Shown: positions 1-13,259 of the stretch, one piece after another
Position numbering within the stretch: position 1 is the first letter of the stretch
How the letters are laid out: every line of letters starts with the position of its first letter
Made by a program: the position numbers and the translations under genes
Source: Oxyruncus cristatus
Lineage: Eukaryota; Chordata; Aves; Passeriformes; Cotingidae
Reading direction: 5' to 3'
NCBI GenBank assembly: GCA_013399855.1
Contig: VXAY01005276.1
Coordinates: forward strand, 319,876-383,875
DNA length: 64,000 nucleotides
Notes under the pieces: generated by a model
The model's input: only the letters and a program-made list of their open reading frames with translations
Told to the model about the DNA's origin: nothing
The model's database searches: none

Positions 1-1565
1 TCTTTGGCCCCAAGACCAAAATTTAAACCACCTCTGCATCTCTTTTCCTGTTGAAAGTCATTGAATGAGCTGTTTGCAGGCACTGTGTGAAGAGTATCTC
101 CTCCAGGTTCACCCTGGGTCCTCTCCACACTTCTGACCCTTGTACTCAGTACATTCCCTTCCTTCTCTTTGTCCTGCCAGCTGCCACTAGTACTGTTTAC
201 TATACTTTTTGAAATCTTGCCTTTTTTTTTTTTTTTTTTGGTTTCTTTGAATGTTCTCTCCTCCCCCTCATGTCTTGTTATTCGCTTTTTCACTCGGAAT
301 GTGATCTTTCTACTTCCAACTTTGTTTTGTGCAGATTTGCAGGACCCTGTGCTTGGTTTAACACTCTCTTCCTCTCTACATCTTGTTTCTGGATAATCAA
401 ATTTTGCAAATAAAAATGGAACTATCCTATTTAAACAGATTACTCTCAGCAAATACTCTGTGCTCTGGATCCAGTGCCATCTGTCCCAGCTAAAATGTTG
501 GCTTGTTTGACATCTTAAGATTGCGTAATTGTCATCTTAAGCCTAATGAGTCTAAAACAGAGCTCTTAATGTTGTTTCCACCCACTTGCTCTCTTTGATG
601 TCTGCAAAGGCACGCTGACATCCCCAGTGGTTATTGACAAGTAAACAGTGAGACTTTGTCATTTATTGTTTCTTAAAAAAATAGTCCGTCGAGAAGTTGT
701 AATAAATATGGCAGCAGAAGGGCAATGCAAAATTACTGAAAACCTTTTTTGTCTCAAAGGTGTGAAATAAGTTATGTTCTCCTATGCAAATTTCTTGCTT
801 AATTGCACAAAATCTGGTTGGGGGATTTTTTGTGTGAAAATGCACGACGTTTTCTGTAGACTTCTGCATAGGGCTACCCAGCCTGTGGGTTAGTGTTTTA
901 TGGTGATTGAATGGATCTGTATAGATTTTTTTTCTTCCTTTCTAAAGTAAAGTGGTAGTTAATGACGTCTTCTTCACTTTGTCTCCCTGCAGTACCTAAG
1001 CACGTATGAGAGGATTGCACTCATTTCGGTGAAGAGTTTGGATATAATGACCGTGTGCTTCATTCACCGAGGGTAAAAATAAGTCCTTAGCAGCTGGTTT
1101 ATTAGGAAAACCTGTCAACTGTGAGACAGGGATGCCAAGGAAGTGAAGAATTTGTCATGTTTTACTCAGGTTCCACATAAGAGGAAGAGAAATTATGGGA
1201 ACAGACGTAACGTTGGCATTTGTGACTTCTTCACTGGGCATTTTTTTCAAGCAGTACGTTGTGCAGGAAAGGTGTATGAATGAGGTAGTAAAAGTGTATT
1301 TATTTATGCCATTTGTATAACTTTAACATGTATCAAATTGTTTTAAATTGCATATGACTCCCTTCTTTTAATTTCAGCAATTTCATGGGAAAACTTAGTA
1401 TTGCAAATCTTTTGGACAGCACTATTTCCTTTTAGTGGGATAGACACACAAAATCCACTAGAAAACCATGTGTTTTGTGGTCCTTTGAGATTTGCCTGAA
1501 GAAGGAAATGGCTTGACCTATTTGGTTACTATGAAGTAAAAACATTCTTGTTCTCTCTCTCCTTC

Positions 1566-1588
1566 TTTTTTTTTTTTTTTTTTTTTTT
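1566..1588. repeat. Poly(T) tract, 23 T
   Basis: Uninterrupted run of 23 T in CYTH3 intron 1. It could be a simple repeat or the reversed A-tail of an old retroposed sequence. No flanking element was recognised. Confidence 0.9.
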
Positions 1589-4574
1589 GTGTGAACATCT
1601 GTGTCACATTTATTTCATTACTTTCCGAGGTTCTTTAAGCACATTATTTGGTAATATAAAGTTTTATTTAAGGAAAATAAAGTGGTGCATAGCTGCTTCC
1701 ACGATTCCGTTCAAGTTCTGGTATTTGCTTATAGATAGGTATAAGTGGGTTTCCAATGCAAGTTGACATTTTGAGAGGCAAACATTATCTAGTATTTCCT
1801 GGGAAGAAAGTGTTTGAAAATTCTGTAGGATCTCATGGAGTTAACAGGAAGTGTTGCGTGCTGGAAACTTGTGAAATCTAAATCAGGATCTCATCTAGGA
1901 TTTGGAGTACTGCAGATCTTTTGATCTAATTTTTCAACAGGTTGGGCTTCTTAGTGTGGTTTTACTAATTAGCCTCATTTTCAGATGTTTATTATAAAAA
2001 GAAATAGTTACCTTGTGCCAAGTGTATGGAAGAACTGAAGCTGATGCTGTTATTTAGCAATCCAAAGGAAATTGTCCCAACGAGGACAGAGTTTGCTGAT
2101 TCTACTTATAGTTCTTCTGAATTCCGTAAGAAAATTCTTCAGTGAGGATCGAAGATCAGCCCATTTGCAAGAGTTGAATCTGAATTCAGGTCTGGCTTTT
2201 ACTGTCATGTCCGAGGGCTTGGTTGGATTTTGGGGAGCTGCTGCTGTTCTTTGCAGATCCAGGTCCTTAACACAAAAGGAGAGACCAGTGCTTTTTTTTT
2301 TTTTTTAGACTAAATACGTTGAATTTCTTAACAAAACAAGAAAGCTGTGTGAAAAGGATGAAACACAAGTGTGCCAACTCTCGGGGTATGGAAGAGCCTA
2401 ATGATGCCTGTGGGAATTCATTTTAGTGACTCTTCTATCCAGCTCCAGGTTCTCACAGAGCTTGTAGGAATATTTACTCCTCAGTCAAATGAGATTGAAA
2501 TGTGGCGCAGCGCAAGGCGCGCGTTGGCAGGAGGAGTTCACGGGTAGGAAAAGAAACGTGTCCAGTCTCTCTTGTGCTCACTCTCGTTCTCACACACAAG
2601 TGTGCACAGAAAAACCCTGAAAAATTAGCATGTGCAAGTGAGGGAACTGCCTCATACTGTTTTCTCTAAGGGAACTGTGAGACGTAATCACTTAATGAGT
2701 CACCTCTACGTTTTTATACAACTGCCTCTTTTATACTCAGTGTATTAATTAATTAACTTCCAGAATGGAGAATTTTAAAAATTTTTGGGTTTTAATATGT
2801 GATTTTTTACTGCAGAATACCAATTGTGCTGTTTTCTTGTTGAATTCCAAGTATTCAGGAGTCTATTTGCTGTTCAGTTTTTGCTTTCATGTACTGTAGA
2901 TATCACGTTCCTTAATAAGGTCCTTGTTTAGCTCACAAGCAGTGTTGTCTGGAGGGTCAAATTCTGACATAAACAGATCCCGTTGCCTTACTACAAGAGA
3001 GGGGGAATTGTCAAAAGGGCCAGTTGTAGTCACATTGGCGTTTATAAAATAAGGAACTATGGTTGCTTGAAGCGATATTTCTTATATTCAGGAGTCAGAT
3101 TCCAAATACTCCTTTTTTTTTTTTGTTTCTTACTCATGGAAGTTTGGACTAATGAACTTCCTGCCCCGTCATTCTGTTGCACCGAGGAGGAATTTTCCCA
3201 CCAGGCTGTGTAGTCCGGCTACAACTCTGACCTATTGCAGATGCAATTTTTGAATTTGTAAAGCTGCTGCCTTTGTAAAGCTGTCTCAGTGCCTTGTAAC
3301 TGATCAGCCAGGGGATGTGGAGGAAAGTTTTCGCAGGAAGCTGGGGTTAAACCAGAGTGGTTGTATGAAGAGATTGTGGCTCTGTCAAGGGGAAACTCCA
3401 TTGCTTGGGAGGGACTTGGCAAGTTAAATGTGTTCTCTGACCACTGAACTCCTAATGTATGCAGGGCAGGGGCTTGGTCCTGTGTAGGACCATTCTCAGT
3501 CTTCCTTGAGAAGACCAGAAGGACCTGACCCCTCTCTTGTACATGTCCAGTGCTCCTCTGGTTCCTGTTGCCTGCTCAGGAGCTGCTGTGTGCAAACTGT
3601 GTGCACCGATGGTCCATTATAACAGATCTGTGAATTCATTGCGTGGGGTAGGTCCGTGTGCATCTCTGTATTGTTTTGTGGTTCTCCCTGTACATTCTTC
3701 TTATTTTTGGAGCTATTTTTTAAATTATTTTTTCTTTTCTTTTAGCTGAAAGGGTTCTGCTTGGAGCCACCCAAAACAAGCACTTAATATTTCAGGAGTC
3801 CACCTTCAAGAGCCTCCATCAGGCTGAAGTAATCTTTGGTTTAGTCTTGTATTTTGTAACCCCAGTATATACTAATAGAGGAAAACTCATTTTGCACGTA
3901 GTATCTGTTGTGTAAATGCCTGAATGGGTAGGCCATGTTAGGGAAGTATGTGTTTATAGACTCAGAAGTATCTGTTTTATTTTATAGAACTTTATTATGA
4001 TTTAACTTGCTCTTCTGCAAGTCAGTCTTGACCTACTGTACTCTTTTAGTTATTAGAATTACGCTTTTTAAAGCAGCGTGCAACATTCATCTGGGGACAA
4101 GGAGAATATCTGTGCTCGTTTTCCCACCATCTCTTATCATTTGTGCTGCTATTCCTGAATCGCAGTTTGTGTAGAAACGTGTTTCCTCGGTGGAAGTTGA
4201 AACTGGTAGCCAAGGTTAGTCAGAGTTTAGGGAAGTGGCTGTTGTGTCTATGAAAACATTTACAGTCACAGAAGGCAGAGATTAAAAGGTTTCAGGTATG
4301 TGGCTGGTTTATTTGTGTAGGTGTTGCTGGTTAATTCTGTAAGCTGGGAATCTCGGGCTGGGTCCTAAGCCTGTCTTCTGTATATTATGTGAGGTCAACC
4401 TTTGCAGGCAGCTGGTGACATTTGAGTTTGCTGTACATGTTTTAGCAAGGACAGATAAATGGGGCATATGGAGTTGATTATTTTTTTGGCTATAGGAAGT
4501 GCATTTTTGTGCATTAAATATAGTAACTTACTTTTTTTTAAGTATCTGAGAGGAAACTTCCCCACACCCAGTGA

Positions 4575-4593
4575 TTTTTTTTTTTTTTTTTTT
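4575..4593. repeat. Poly(T) tract, 19 T
   Basis: Uninterrupted run of 19 T in CYTH3 intron 1. Similar runs lie at 222-239 (18 T) and 17077-17095 (19 T). Confidence 0.9.
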
Positions 4594-7500
4594 AAAATCA
4601 GAATACATGGAACTTTCTTCACTCTCATTTTGTGCAGTATAAGCTGGAAAGACTGCAATGTTTAGTCTTGGTCTTGTACCAATAAATGACATAGTATCAC
4701 ATGAATGTTCTAAAAGATTAGGTGATATTTTTTATAAGAGCAAACATAAAAAGAAGACCCGTTGAAGTCCTTCCACTGTGAATTCGCTGATATTCAAAGT
4801 ATAGAGAGTATGTGTTATGTTATTGTTCTTGTTTTGCTGGAAACTTATTTATTTTGCTTCTGTGTCTTCTACCTGTGTAGTAAGCCTGAAAAAGACCCCC
4901 ACGTGTTATGAAGGGGAAAGGTTGGGTGAAATTGGTAATCCAAATTAAATACAAATAATACTCTCAAGTTTATGGAGCCTGTGGGTGGGTGGACTTGGCA
5001 GATCTATCCAGTGTGGTATGTTAGACTTGAAAGAGCATATGGAGATGATTATTTTCTGGCATTTTGTAGTAAAGGTTTTCGAAGAAGGAAGTTTTTAAAT
5101 TTATTTTTTTTTTTTTTTAAAGGAGTGAAAAAAAGGAAAAAATAACTTTACATNTGAAAAGAGGTGAAAAATAGGAAGAATAACATCACTTTACATTGAG
5201 TAATAAAATAGTTTGTTGTAGTAGCATATGGAAAAAGAATTTATTCAAAGGTAAGCTGCTAAAAGAAATTCTCCTACTGTTTTGCTATTGGCTCTCTTGT
5301 CTTCTGAAGGCAGCCAGAGATCCTGTGCAGCTGGGACTAATACAGGATCCAGCTGTAACTTTTTTTATTGTTGTTCAGATGTCCGGTGATGGTCAGATCT
5401 AAGTTATTGTGTGGAAATTCAGTAAAGGAAAAGGGTAGGGTGGGAAAAAAAGTGACTCTCCATAAAAATATTCCAGTAAAAGCAACAGGAACTAGGAGTA
5501 TCCATTTCAGAACTCTGCCATAAATCCCATCCTGAAACACTTAAACGCCTTCAGATTTTGCTGTAGACTTTAAGTCATCTAAAGAGTTTTTGGTTTATTT
5601 TTTAAACAGCAATGAAGTTGGCTGGTTGGAGTGGGAAGGTGGCTCTTTTACTTTTAAATGACTTAATGGAAGGAAATACTGTTTTCTCATTCACAGTACA
5701 AGGTTTTACTTAAAACAAAATTCTTTACTCTTTAAAGCCTGGGTACAATATGTAATGCTACAACGTGGAGTATGTAAAACAGGTTGGATTTTACTAATTT
5801 CACTTGTGCTGTGTTTCACTACTCTTTGTTTTGCAGAGCCTAAGGCTGCAAGGAGGGGAGAAACCTAATATTTTTCTGTAGAATTTGGTTTACCTTTGAT
5901 ATATCCGGTGCTTCCAACTCCGTTAGACGATGCCTTGGATTGAGAGTAAATGAAATAAGTGAGCAATGCAGCAGGTGTATGGAACGGCAAGAATACTTGA
6001 TGGTGATCAAAATAATAAATTCCTTTTGCTTTCAAAACCGTTTGTGTTTTTCCCCTTGATAAAAGGTCATATTTCTTAAGTTTCTTTAGAACTGTAGCGA
6101 ATCATCCTGTTTTTTAGTTACTTGAGACTAGAGATGCCAGTGTTGGAATGTTCTGTCCTTTAGGTGTCTTCCTTTCCAAATCTTCATTCCAAACTTAACT
6201 TGGCCGATGTAGTCCATCAAATAGCTCCCTGAATTTCAGAGTTCTCTTACTGCTACTTCAAGTCTTCAGTTTTGAATGTCGTTACTCAATCAGTTTGTAA
6301 TGACAGCAGTCTAATTGAATAAGTTTAATAACAATAGTATACAAATTGTAAGTCCTGATTGACTGGAAGAGCAGGCTTAAAATACTGTAAGTTATTTCCT
6401 TTACTATGACAGTGACGAATTCTGAAACATAACTACTGTCTCACACATAATCTGGTATTGCACTGATTCTTCCATGTGCCTTAATTGGTTGTTATATTAA
6501 TTTTTTAATTGGAGGAGAAGTGAAAAAGAAAGGATAAAGATTTGTGGTCAGTCTTTGGCCGTGGGACAGCCTGGCACTTTGCCCCACAGTGCTATAACAG
6601 AACAGCAACAACAACTTATTTTCCTTCCTGAGCTAGAAGGAGCTGATCTGTGACTTCAAAGTGGAAGTGAAATGTGGACAAACACTGTGCTTTGAAGGCA
6701 AAACACTTCTAACACAAACCCATTTCAATGCAAAAACATCTATGATATCCATACGGCGATGTAAAAAATCATTTTTGGAGTTCTTGAGCATGGGCTCCAA
6801 TACCAGTAGTAAGGATGAGGATTTTGTTTGGGTGGCAGGACTGATGCTGCCTATGGATGAGTGACAATAACAGTTAATACTGTTTTTTCTTTTTAATTGG
6901 CATATATTTCTTCTTCTGTTTAATTAAATGACATTTATATTGCTCTATTACTGCATAGGGTGATGTATATTGTGTACCTCTGTTTGAGCTTTAGTCAGAT
7001 TGTTTCCTCTCCCAAGCACCTTTGTATTTTATCTTCTTCAAAATATAATATTTGAAATGAATACCCGGCCAATAATTTGCTTTCCCTATTTTTTTGGTAT
7101 TGCACTGATTAAATAACTAGAACTACATTTTATTTACCCTTGTTTTGTAAAAATGGTAGTCAGAGTCCTTTTCTCCCAGTTTTTAAAAGCTGTGGTATTT
7201 ATTTGAATTGGGAAGAGCCTAAAGGAATCTCTTTCAGTTAATTGTTTTCTTGAAGTGCAGGTCAACCCACAGTGCATTTTGCAGAGTTGGTTGTACGTAG
7301 AGTCTGTCACTGTTGAAGACCATTAAAACACAGCAGCTCGAATGAGCAGCTTTGCTTACAGATTTGCTTTAAGATAGTTTGGCTGTGTTTAGGATACATT
7401 AGAAGGAAAATTAAGAAAATATTTGTGGCTTCAGAATAAAATTTACCAGTGACATTGAAGAATGTAGGATGATGTCTTGCATGTTGGAGAGAGAGAGCAC

Positions 7501-10500
7501 TGCACTGCCACCATTACTGCACTGTGTTTTTCTGTGGAGCTCATATGGACTTGGGAGATGATTTTCTAATGTGACTGGGGAACATCAAAAGGTCCTTCAC
7601 ATGTTTGAGAAATAATAGTACAACAATTCTAGCAAAGTTTTGGCTTTTCACTGCCTCATTTTACATTTCTGAAGAAAGGGTTTCCTGCTGAACAAACACA
7701 TGTTAGCCTGATAGCATTTTCCTGTATTTGAATTGTGAACAGCCAAGTGACTCAAAAAAATTTATGTTAAAGCAGATACAGGGTTTTAGCATAGAATATG
7801 TGCATACAATAAATCTATTCAGCTAATCAGTCTGCTTCCTTTCACTCCCACCCCCTTGCAGCTGGAAGTTCATCAGCTTCTGCTACTATATCTGGCTTCC
7901 TCTTGAGACTTTCTGGGGTAGAGTTAACAGTGGTGGCAGGCATTAATGAACAATGTCCTGATTCTATTCGGCGGGCCTGTATAAGTTGTCATTTTCCATT
8001 GCTGCTATTTCTTATGGAAAATATGTCATCAATGTAGTGTGAGCACGTTATGTGTGCCGTGCAAAGTTGCGTGCTGCGGGATTTGGTGAAAGCATGTACA
8101 TCGCCATTACATCAGTGTGAGGTATTTTTAGATTTCGTTAGTGCCCAGTTTGGCATTTAGAATGGAAAATTTACGATAAGGTTTTTATTTTCATAAGTTC
8201 TTAGCTGGGATAATGCAGGATGTCTAGACTTCCATTGATGGTTTGTGATTAATTATTGCTTTGAGGTTCTTTGGCGCATGACAAGACTTTTCTTGAGGTA
8301 CAACTGCGGAAGAATTCAGGAAAAAGAAAAATTAAATGCTTCCATTTGTAAACTTCATGACAGAATACTTGCACTCAGATCTAATGGAATCTAACAACCT
8401 GATTAAAAACTTCTATAGCAGTGATTTTTTTGTTGACCTTTTCTCTGTAAAGGACCACAGTGTAATCTTTCAGAACCAGCTGCTGGACATTTGGAGATAC
8501 TGGTTAAACATCTGCAGGGTCTGTTGGGTTTGGCATCCTGTGTTCTGGTCGAGCTTCAAATGCTTCCAACCAAAATTCAAGGTCCATTTTATTAAGACAT
8601 TGGAAAGATTGTAGCACAGATACTGTGATTGAAGAGTTTTTTAGAACTAGTTTTTGTATAATTTTGAAGTGGACTCCAGACCGCAGCCTATCTAGAAGTA
8701 CTAGATGTAGGCTGTCAGGCTCACATGATTATTGGTGACAAAAATCTATGCTTAGTAGTGCCACCAGTTTTATTGCCAACAGCTTTTCTCGGTGGTCAGG
8801 AAATGCTTAAAGCAATAAGGAATTTACCTGTGAATGGCATTTTCCAGGTGTTCTGTTCTTGCTGCTGTGTTGTCTGTGTTTGGGACACGCAGAAGAATTT
8901 CTGAACTGCATTAATAGGTTTTTCCACTCTTTATCACGTGAACTGTGTCAGCAGAGCTGCAGACACTGTTGCTGCAGACTCTTAACAGAAGTTACAGCTT
9001 GGTATTTCTGGTTGCCTAAGGCAAATTTAGGATGATTGCAAGTATGTTAATACGAGTCAGATTTTCTTAGTCCTATACAAAGTTTGTCTTTGTACAGTGA
9101 AGGCCTGTGCAGGTGGGATGCTGCTCTGAGGATACACTGCCTCTTTGGAAAGGTGTTTGGCAGAGGCTCCATCTAACCACGTTGTCGATGAAGCTGCTGT
9201 CTGCAGGTGAAGAAATCACAATTTCCTGTAGGTTTTACTCATTTAGGAAGTGATAGTTTTTATTGTTACCTTTTTTTGTCATTTTGAGGGGTAGCAGAAC
9301 TAAAACATTGGGTCCTACTCAATTGTTTCCCAGTCAACAAAAATGTTCCCTATTAAAGCATGGCAGGGTGAAGTGGAAATCTGAGAAAGAATGTTTATTA
9401 ATAGGAGCAGTGGGAGCTGGTGGATTTAAGAAGAGATTGAGGGTTCAATGCCAGTTGCTTACATTTTCAGGAAAAACGCTGAATTTTATATGCTGTAAGT
9501 CAGAGATATTGAGAGTAATAAAACTACATTACTTGGATCTTTGAAGTTGTATGGATATGTTGTGTTTTTTTCTTGTTCAGTACTTAGCTGAGAAAAATGA
9601 TTAAATTATTTGAAAATAAAGTACAAAAGATTTTGTGTTCAGATTATTTTTCACTGATCTCTGGAAGGAATGCAGTGATTTTGCCAGTAAGGGGCAGAGA
9701 CAACAGCTTAGAAAGGCCAATGTAATATTTTAGCAGATTTGGTTGAAACATTTAGGGCAAGTTTAAATGAAAGAATGTCTTTATTCAAATGAGTTTTTGA
9801 TCAGAATGCCAGAAGGTCTGCTTGGAGTATGAAAAATCTTTCTTTTTGTACTATATAACTTACGTCTGTACTAACAAAGATTCCAGCAGATGCTGAATGT
9901 TCTCTATTTTGGCAGTATGGAGAGCCAGATTTGGTATGAACTGCTGATAGTCTCGTGCCAAGCAAAGAATGAGAGACCAGGAGTTTGACCTTACGGTAAG
10001 TGGATCTGTCCAGCAGACATCTTATCAGTGGACCAGATAAAAAGCTCTTTTATATCAGGATTAGGAACCTGTCAGGCTAATTGTTTCATGGTGTGGTGGC
10101 AACCAGCAATTCACAAAAGCCAAGTATACTCTTTTCTGAGAATCTGAAAATGGTTTGCAGTCTTAAACTAAGCCTTACTATTCCTTCACTAACAAATCTG
10201 TGAGTAAATTCCTGACTCTCTGTGCCCTTTCAGACTACAGGGCACGTGGCCAGTGGGCCTGTTGATGTAATAGGAAGAAACTAGAGCAATTCAAGCCTGA
10301 GGTAGCGAAGATGCAAAATAGTGTATTAGCTATAGTGTGCTTCTCTCCAAGTGCTGCAGCTCAGTGGTTTCCATGGCAGGTACCAGGGTTACTTTTTTGG
10401 AGGAGACTGCAGGAATGTCGAAGGCTTACACAACAACATTGGGCACAGAATTGTGCATCCTGGAATCAGTCTTGTTTTGGGAGAATGTAAATGCTGCCCG

Positions 10501-13235
10501 AGCAGTTACTTGATAGATGAGCAGTCCTGTGTGGCACTCTGAGCTGCCTTTGGAGACATTCTTCAGGGAAGGAAAATTGCTTTCAAATCTGGCAGTTGCT
10601 CCACCTCCTTCAGCGTGCAACTGATCTGGGAAAATGAATAAATAGAAAGCTTCTGCAATAAATGCTGTTCTGAAATCTAACTCCAGAGCTGTGTCAGGCA
10701 GGGCTGGGGGAAGGGGGGAAAAATGAACTTTGCCTTGCTTTTTCTGAAAATGGGACTGTGTGCTTCAGAAACAGCCGGCAGTCCTAAGTAACGGCTCGTG
10801 CTCCCCACTAACAGAGCAGAGCCCTTGCTGCCAAGAGGAGATGTTGCTGGAAATTTGTGACAGACTGTCTGAGCCCCAGCTGCTTTGCTGGAAACACAGT
10901 AGGTCTGATGAGCTGTGCCTGTATACTGAGCAGGATTTGGGGGTATCTGGCAGCCGACAGCAGGGTCTGGGCTCCGGGACCCCCCTGCAGCTGCTCAGCG
11001 ACATTCCTGTCAATTTTCCATGCTGCTGCTCGAAATGGATCTGACAGGAATGTCTGCTACTACTCTGGTGTGTTTGCTTTTCAAGTCTATTTTCCAAGGT
11101 CTATCCTAGGAAAAAATGTAGGTGCATGCCAGCCGACCATTTCTTCTTCCCAGTAATTGGGGGTGATGTGGGAAACAGCCATTTTGTAAGGGTAAAGCTG
11201 AAACACCCTGATGCAACTTATTCTTTTTTTTCCTTCTCCTGCCATTTCAAAAGCTGAAGGAATCAGTGCTCTTCTTTGCCTCTTCCTCACCCAGGGTATG
11301 ATGAATTGGTCTCTGCTCTCAGAAGGACTTGTCACATCTTTGGTCTGAGATGCTTGGATCCTGCAGCTGAAGGAAGTTTAGATTGGCAGCAGGACATCTG
11401 CGGTTAGTCCAGTTGTTCACAGGGATTTCTGGGAGTTCTGTGCCAGTGGGAGATGGAGTGTCCTTGCTTTCCTTTTCCTCCTCACACACTCCTTGGGATT
11501 GTGAGGAGAAAGAGTCCCATCTCCTGTCAGTAGTTTAAACTTTGCCTCACCCTCCGCAGAGTTGCCAGGAATCATCCCAAATGCTCTGAAGTGAACACAG
11601 AGCCAAATCTTGGCCAGTGGCAGCAGTAGTTCACCAATCCAGCTTCCCAATCTGTAGGGGCTCCCACTTGTTTGACCTGTTTTCCATCAGCAGTCAATGC
11701 AGGTCCTATGTTGGTCAGCTGAGGAGTTGTTTAAAGCTGAAGTGTTTTTAATTCCTGTCAGTGTTGCCTGTGTGTTTGGCTCAATCAGAAGGGAACTGTG
11801 CTGTCACAGGAACTGGTCATGGGACCATCCATCTCCTTTCCATCCAGTTCTTTGGATAATTCTCTGTAGTAACACATTGTGCTTTTGCTGAGCAAAATCA
11901 TAAATGCCCCGAGTTAAAAGGTGTGTCCTGCTCTTATTGTGTGGCTTAAAAGATCTTACTCTTGGAAAGCTATTGCACCTACACGTTCAAATTTCAGAAT
12001 TTTTTCTTCTTGCTGCAGGCAAGCAAAATCCACTGCTCTTTTGCTGCCATTTCATTGTGCTGCAGTGAATGAAGGGTTTCAGTTAGAGACATGATATCTG
12101 TAATGTGCTGCTCAGCAATGCTGTGCATAGCTGGCTTGGGGATCTGTTCTTTCACCTCCGAGGCAGTGTTGAGGGTGCACCCTGATTTTCTTCTCAAGAC
12201 TCCCACTTAAAATGTGGCTGTTGTTCTGCATTGCAAGTGGCTCTGTGAAGTGCTCTCAGCTGTTATCCATGGCCTCTCCTGGCGTTATTGTGGGATCATT
12301 CTCTTGTTTGGGGGTGCTAAAATTTTTTGTGACCTGGATCTTACCATGAAATTATATTAAAGCAATTCAGAATCTATAGACTTTCACTCTATAAAGACTA
12401 AATTTGGGTCAAAGCATACTGTAATGTAGTATACTATAAGCAAAGGCTTTCAAATGCAAACATCAGAGAAAATGTATTTGATTTCAGCTCTAGCACTACA
12501 TAAGCTCCCCATTTGTTTCTCCAGTTTTGCACATATGGATGCTCCACAGAGAGATTATTACTGAGTTCTCCCCAAATCATTTATCTCTGAGACTCTGCCT
12601 TGCAGCATACATATTGAGGAGGGGGAAAAAATATTTTGTTTCTGTTTGACAGTGTTTTGTTGATCTGATACAGTGTAAAGGAAAGGCTTGAGGCCTCTTA
12701 TTTTTGGAAGGATGACACCTGTATTTATAGTGATGGTATTACTACACAAAGCTGATTCTGATCACCCCTCCCCGTTATTTGCTGTGCAGAAAAAAAAAAT
12801 CAGATGCAGTCATTTTGTTAAAAAGCTGAAAGCAGAGTAAGAAAATTTTAAGGCGATACAAATGCCCCACTGTGCCAAAACGAGCAGGACAAGGCAAGAC
12901 TGTGCATTTTTACTTACAGTGCTTGGCACTGCCCTGCATTGCATTTGTCCCACATTACTTGGATGTCACTGTTGTCCCTGTTGAAGGAGGACTGTGATGT
13001 TGGGATGTGATAGTGTGACAGTGTGTAGCTGTAACACTGAAATCAGAATGGTGATTCACCAGAATTCCTGCATGGTAACTGGTAACTGATGCTGATGAAG
13101 GCACATGTTATATTGGATAGTATTTCCTGTATATGCACTAATCTGTTCGTAGCCCTTTCCAAAACACTGCAGTGTGGCCAGCAGCTCCCTTTTTAATTTC
13201 CACATTAGCTAGCATAAAATTTTTCTGCACTTCTT

Positions 13236-13259
13236 AAATATGCATGGCTATGCATATTT
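13236..13259. repeat. Short perfect inverted repeat (10-bp arms, 4-bp loop)
   Basis: The arms aaatatgcat and atgcatattt flank the spacer ggct in CYTH3 intron 1. Each arm contains ATGCAT. It is AT-rich and could be chance, a small hairpin, or a paired homeodomain/octamer-like site. No function can be assigned. Confidence 0.6.
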
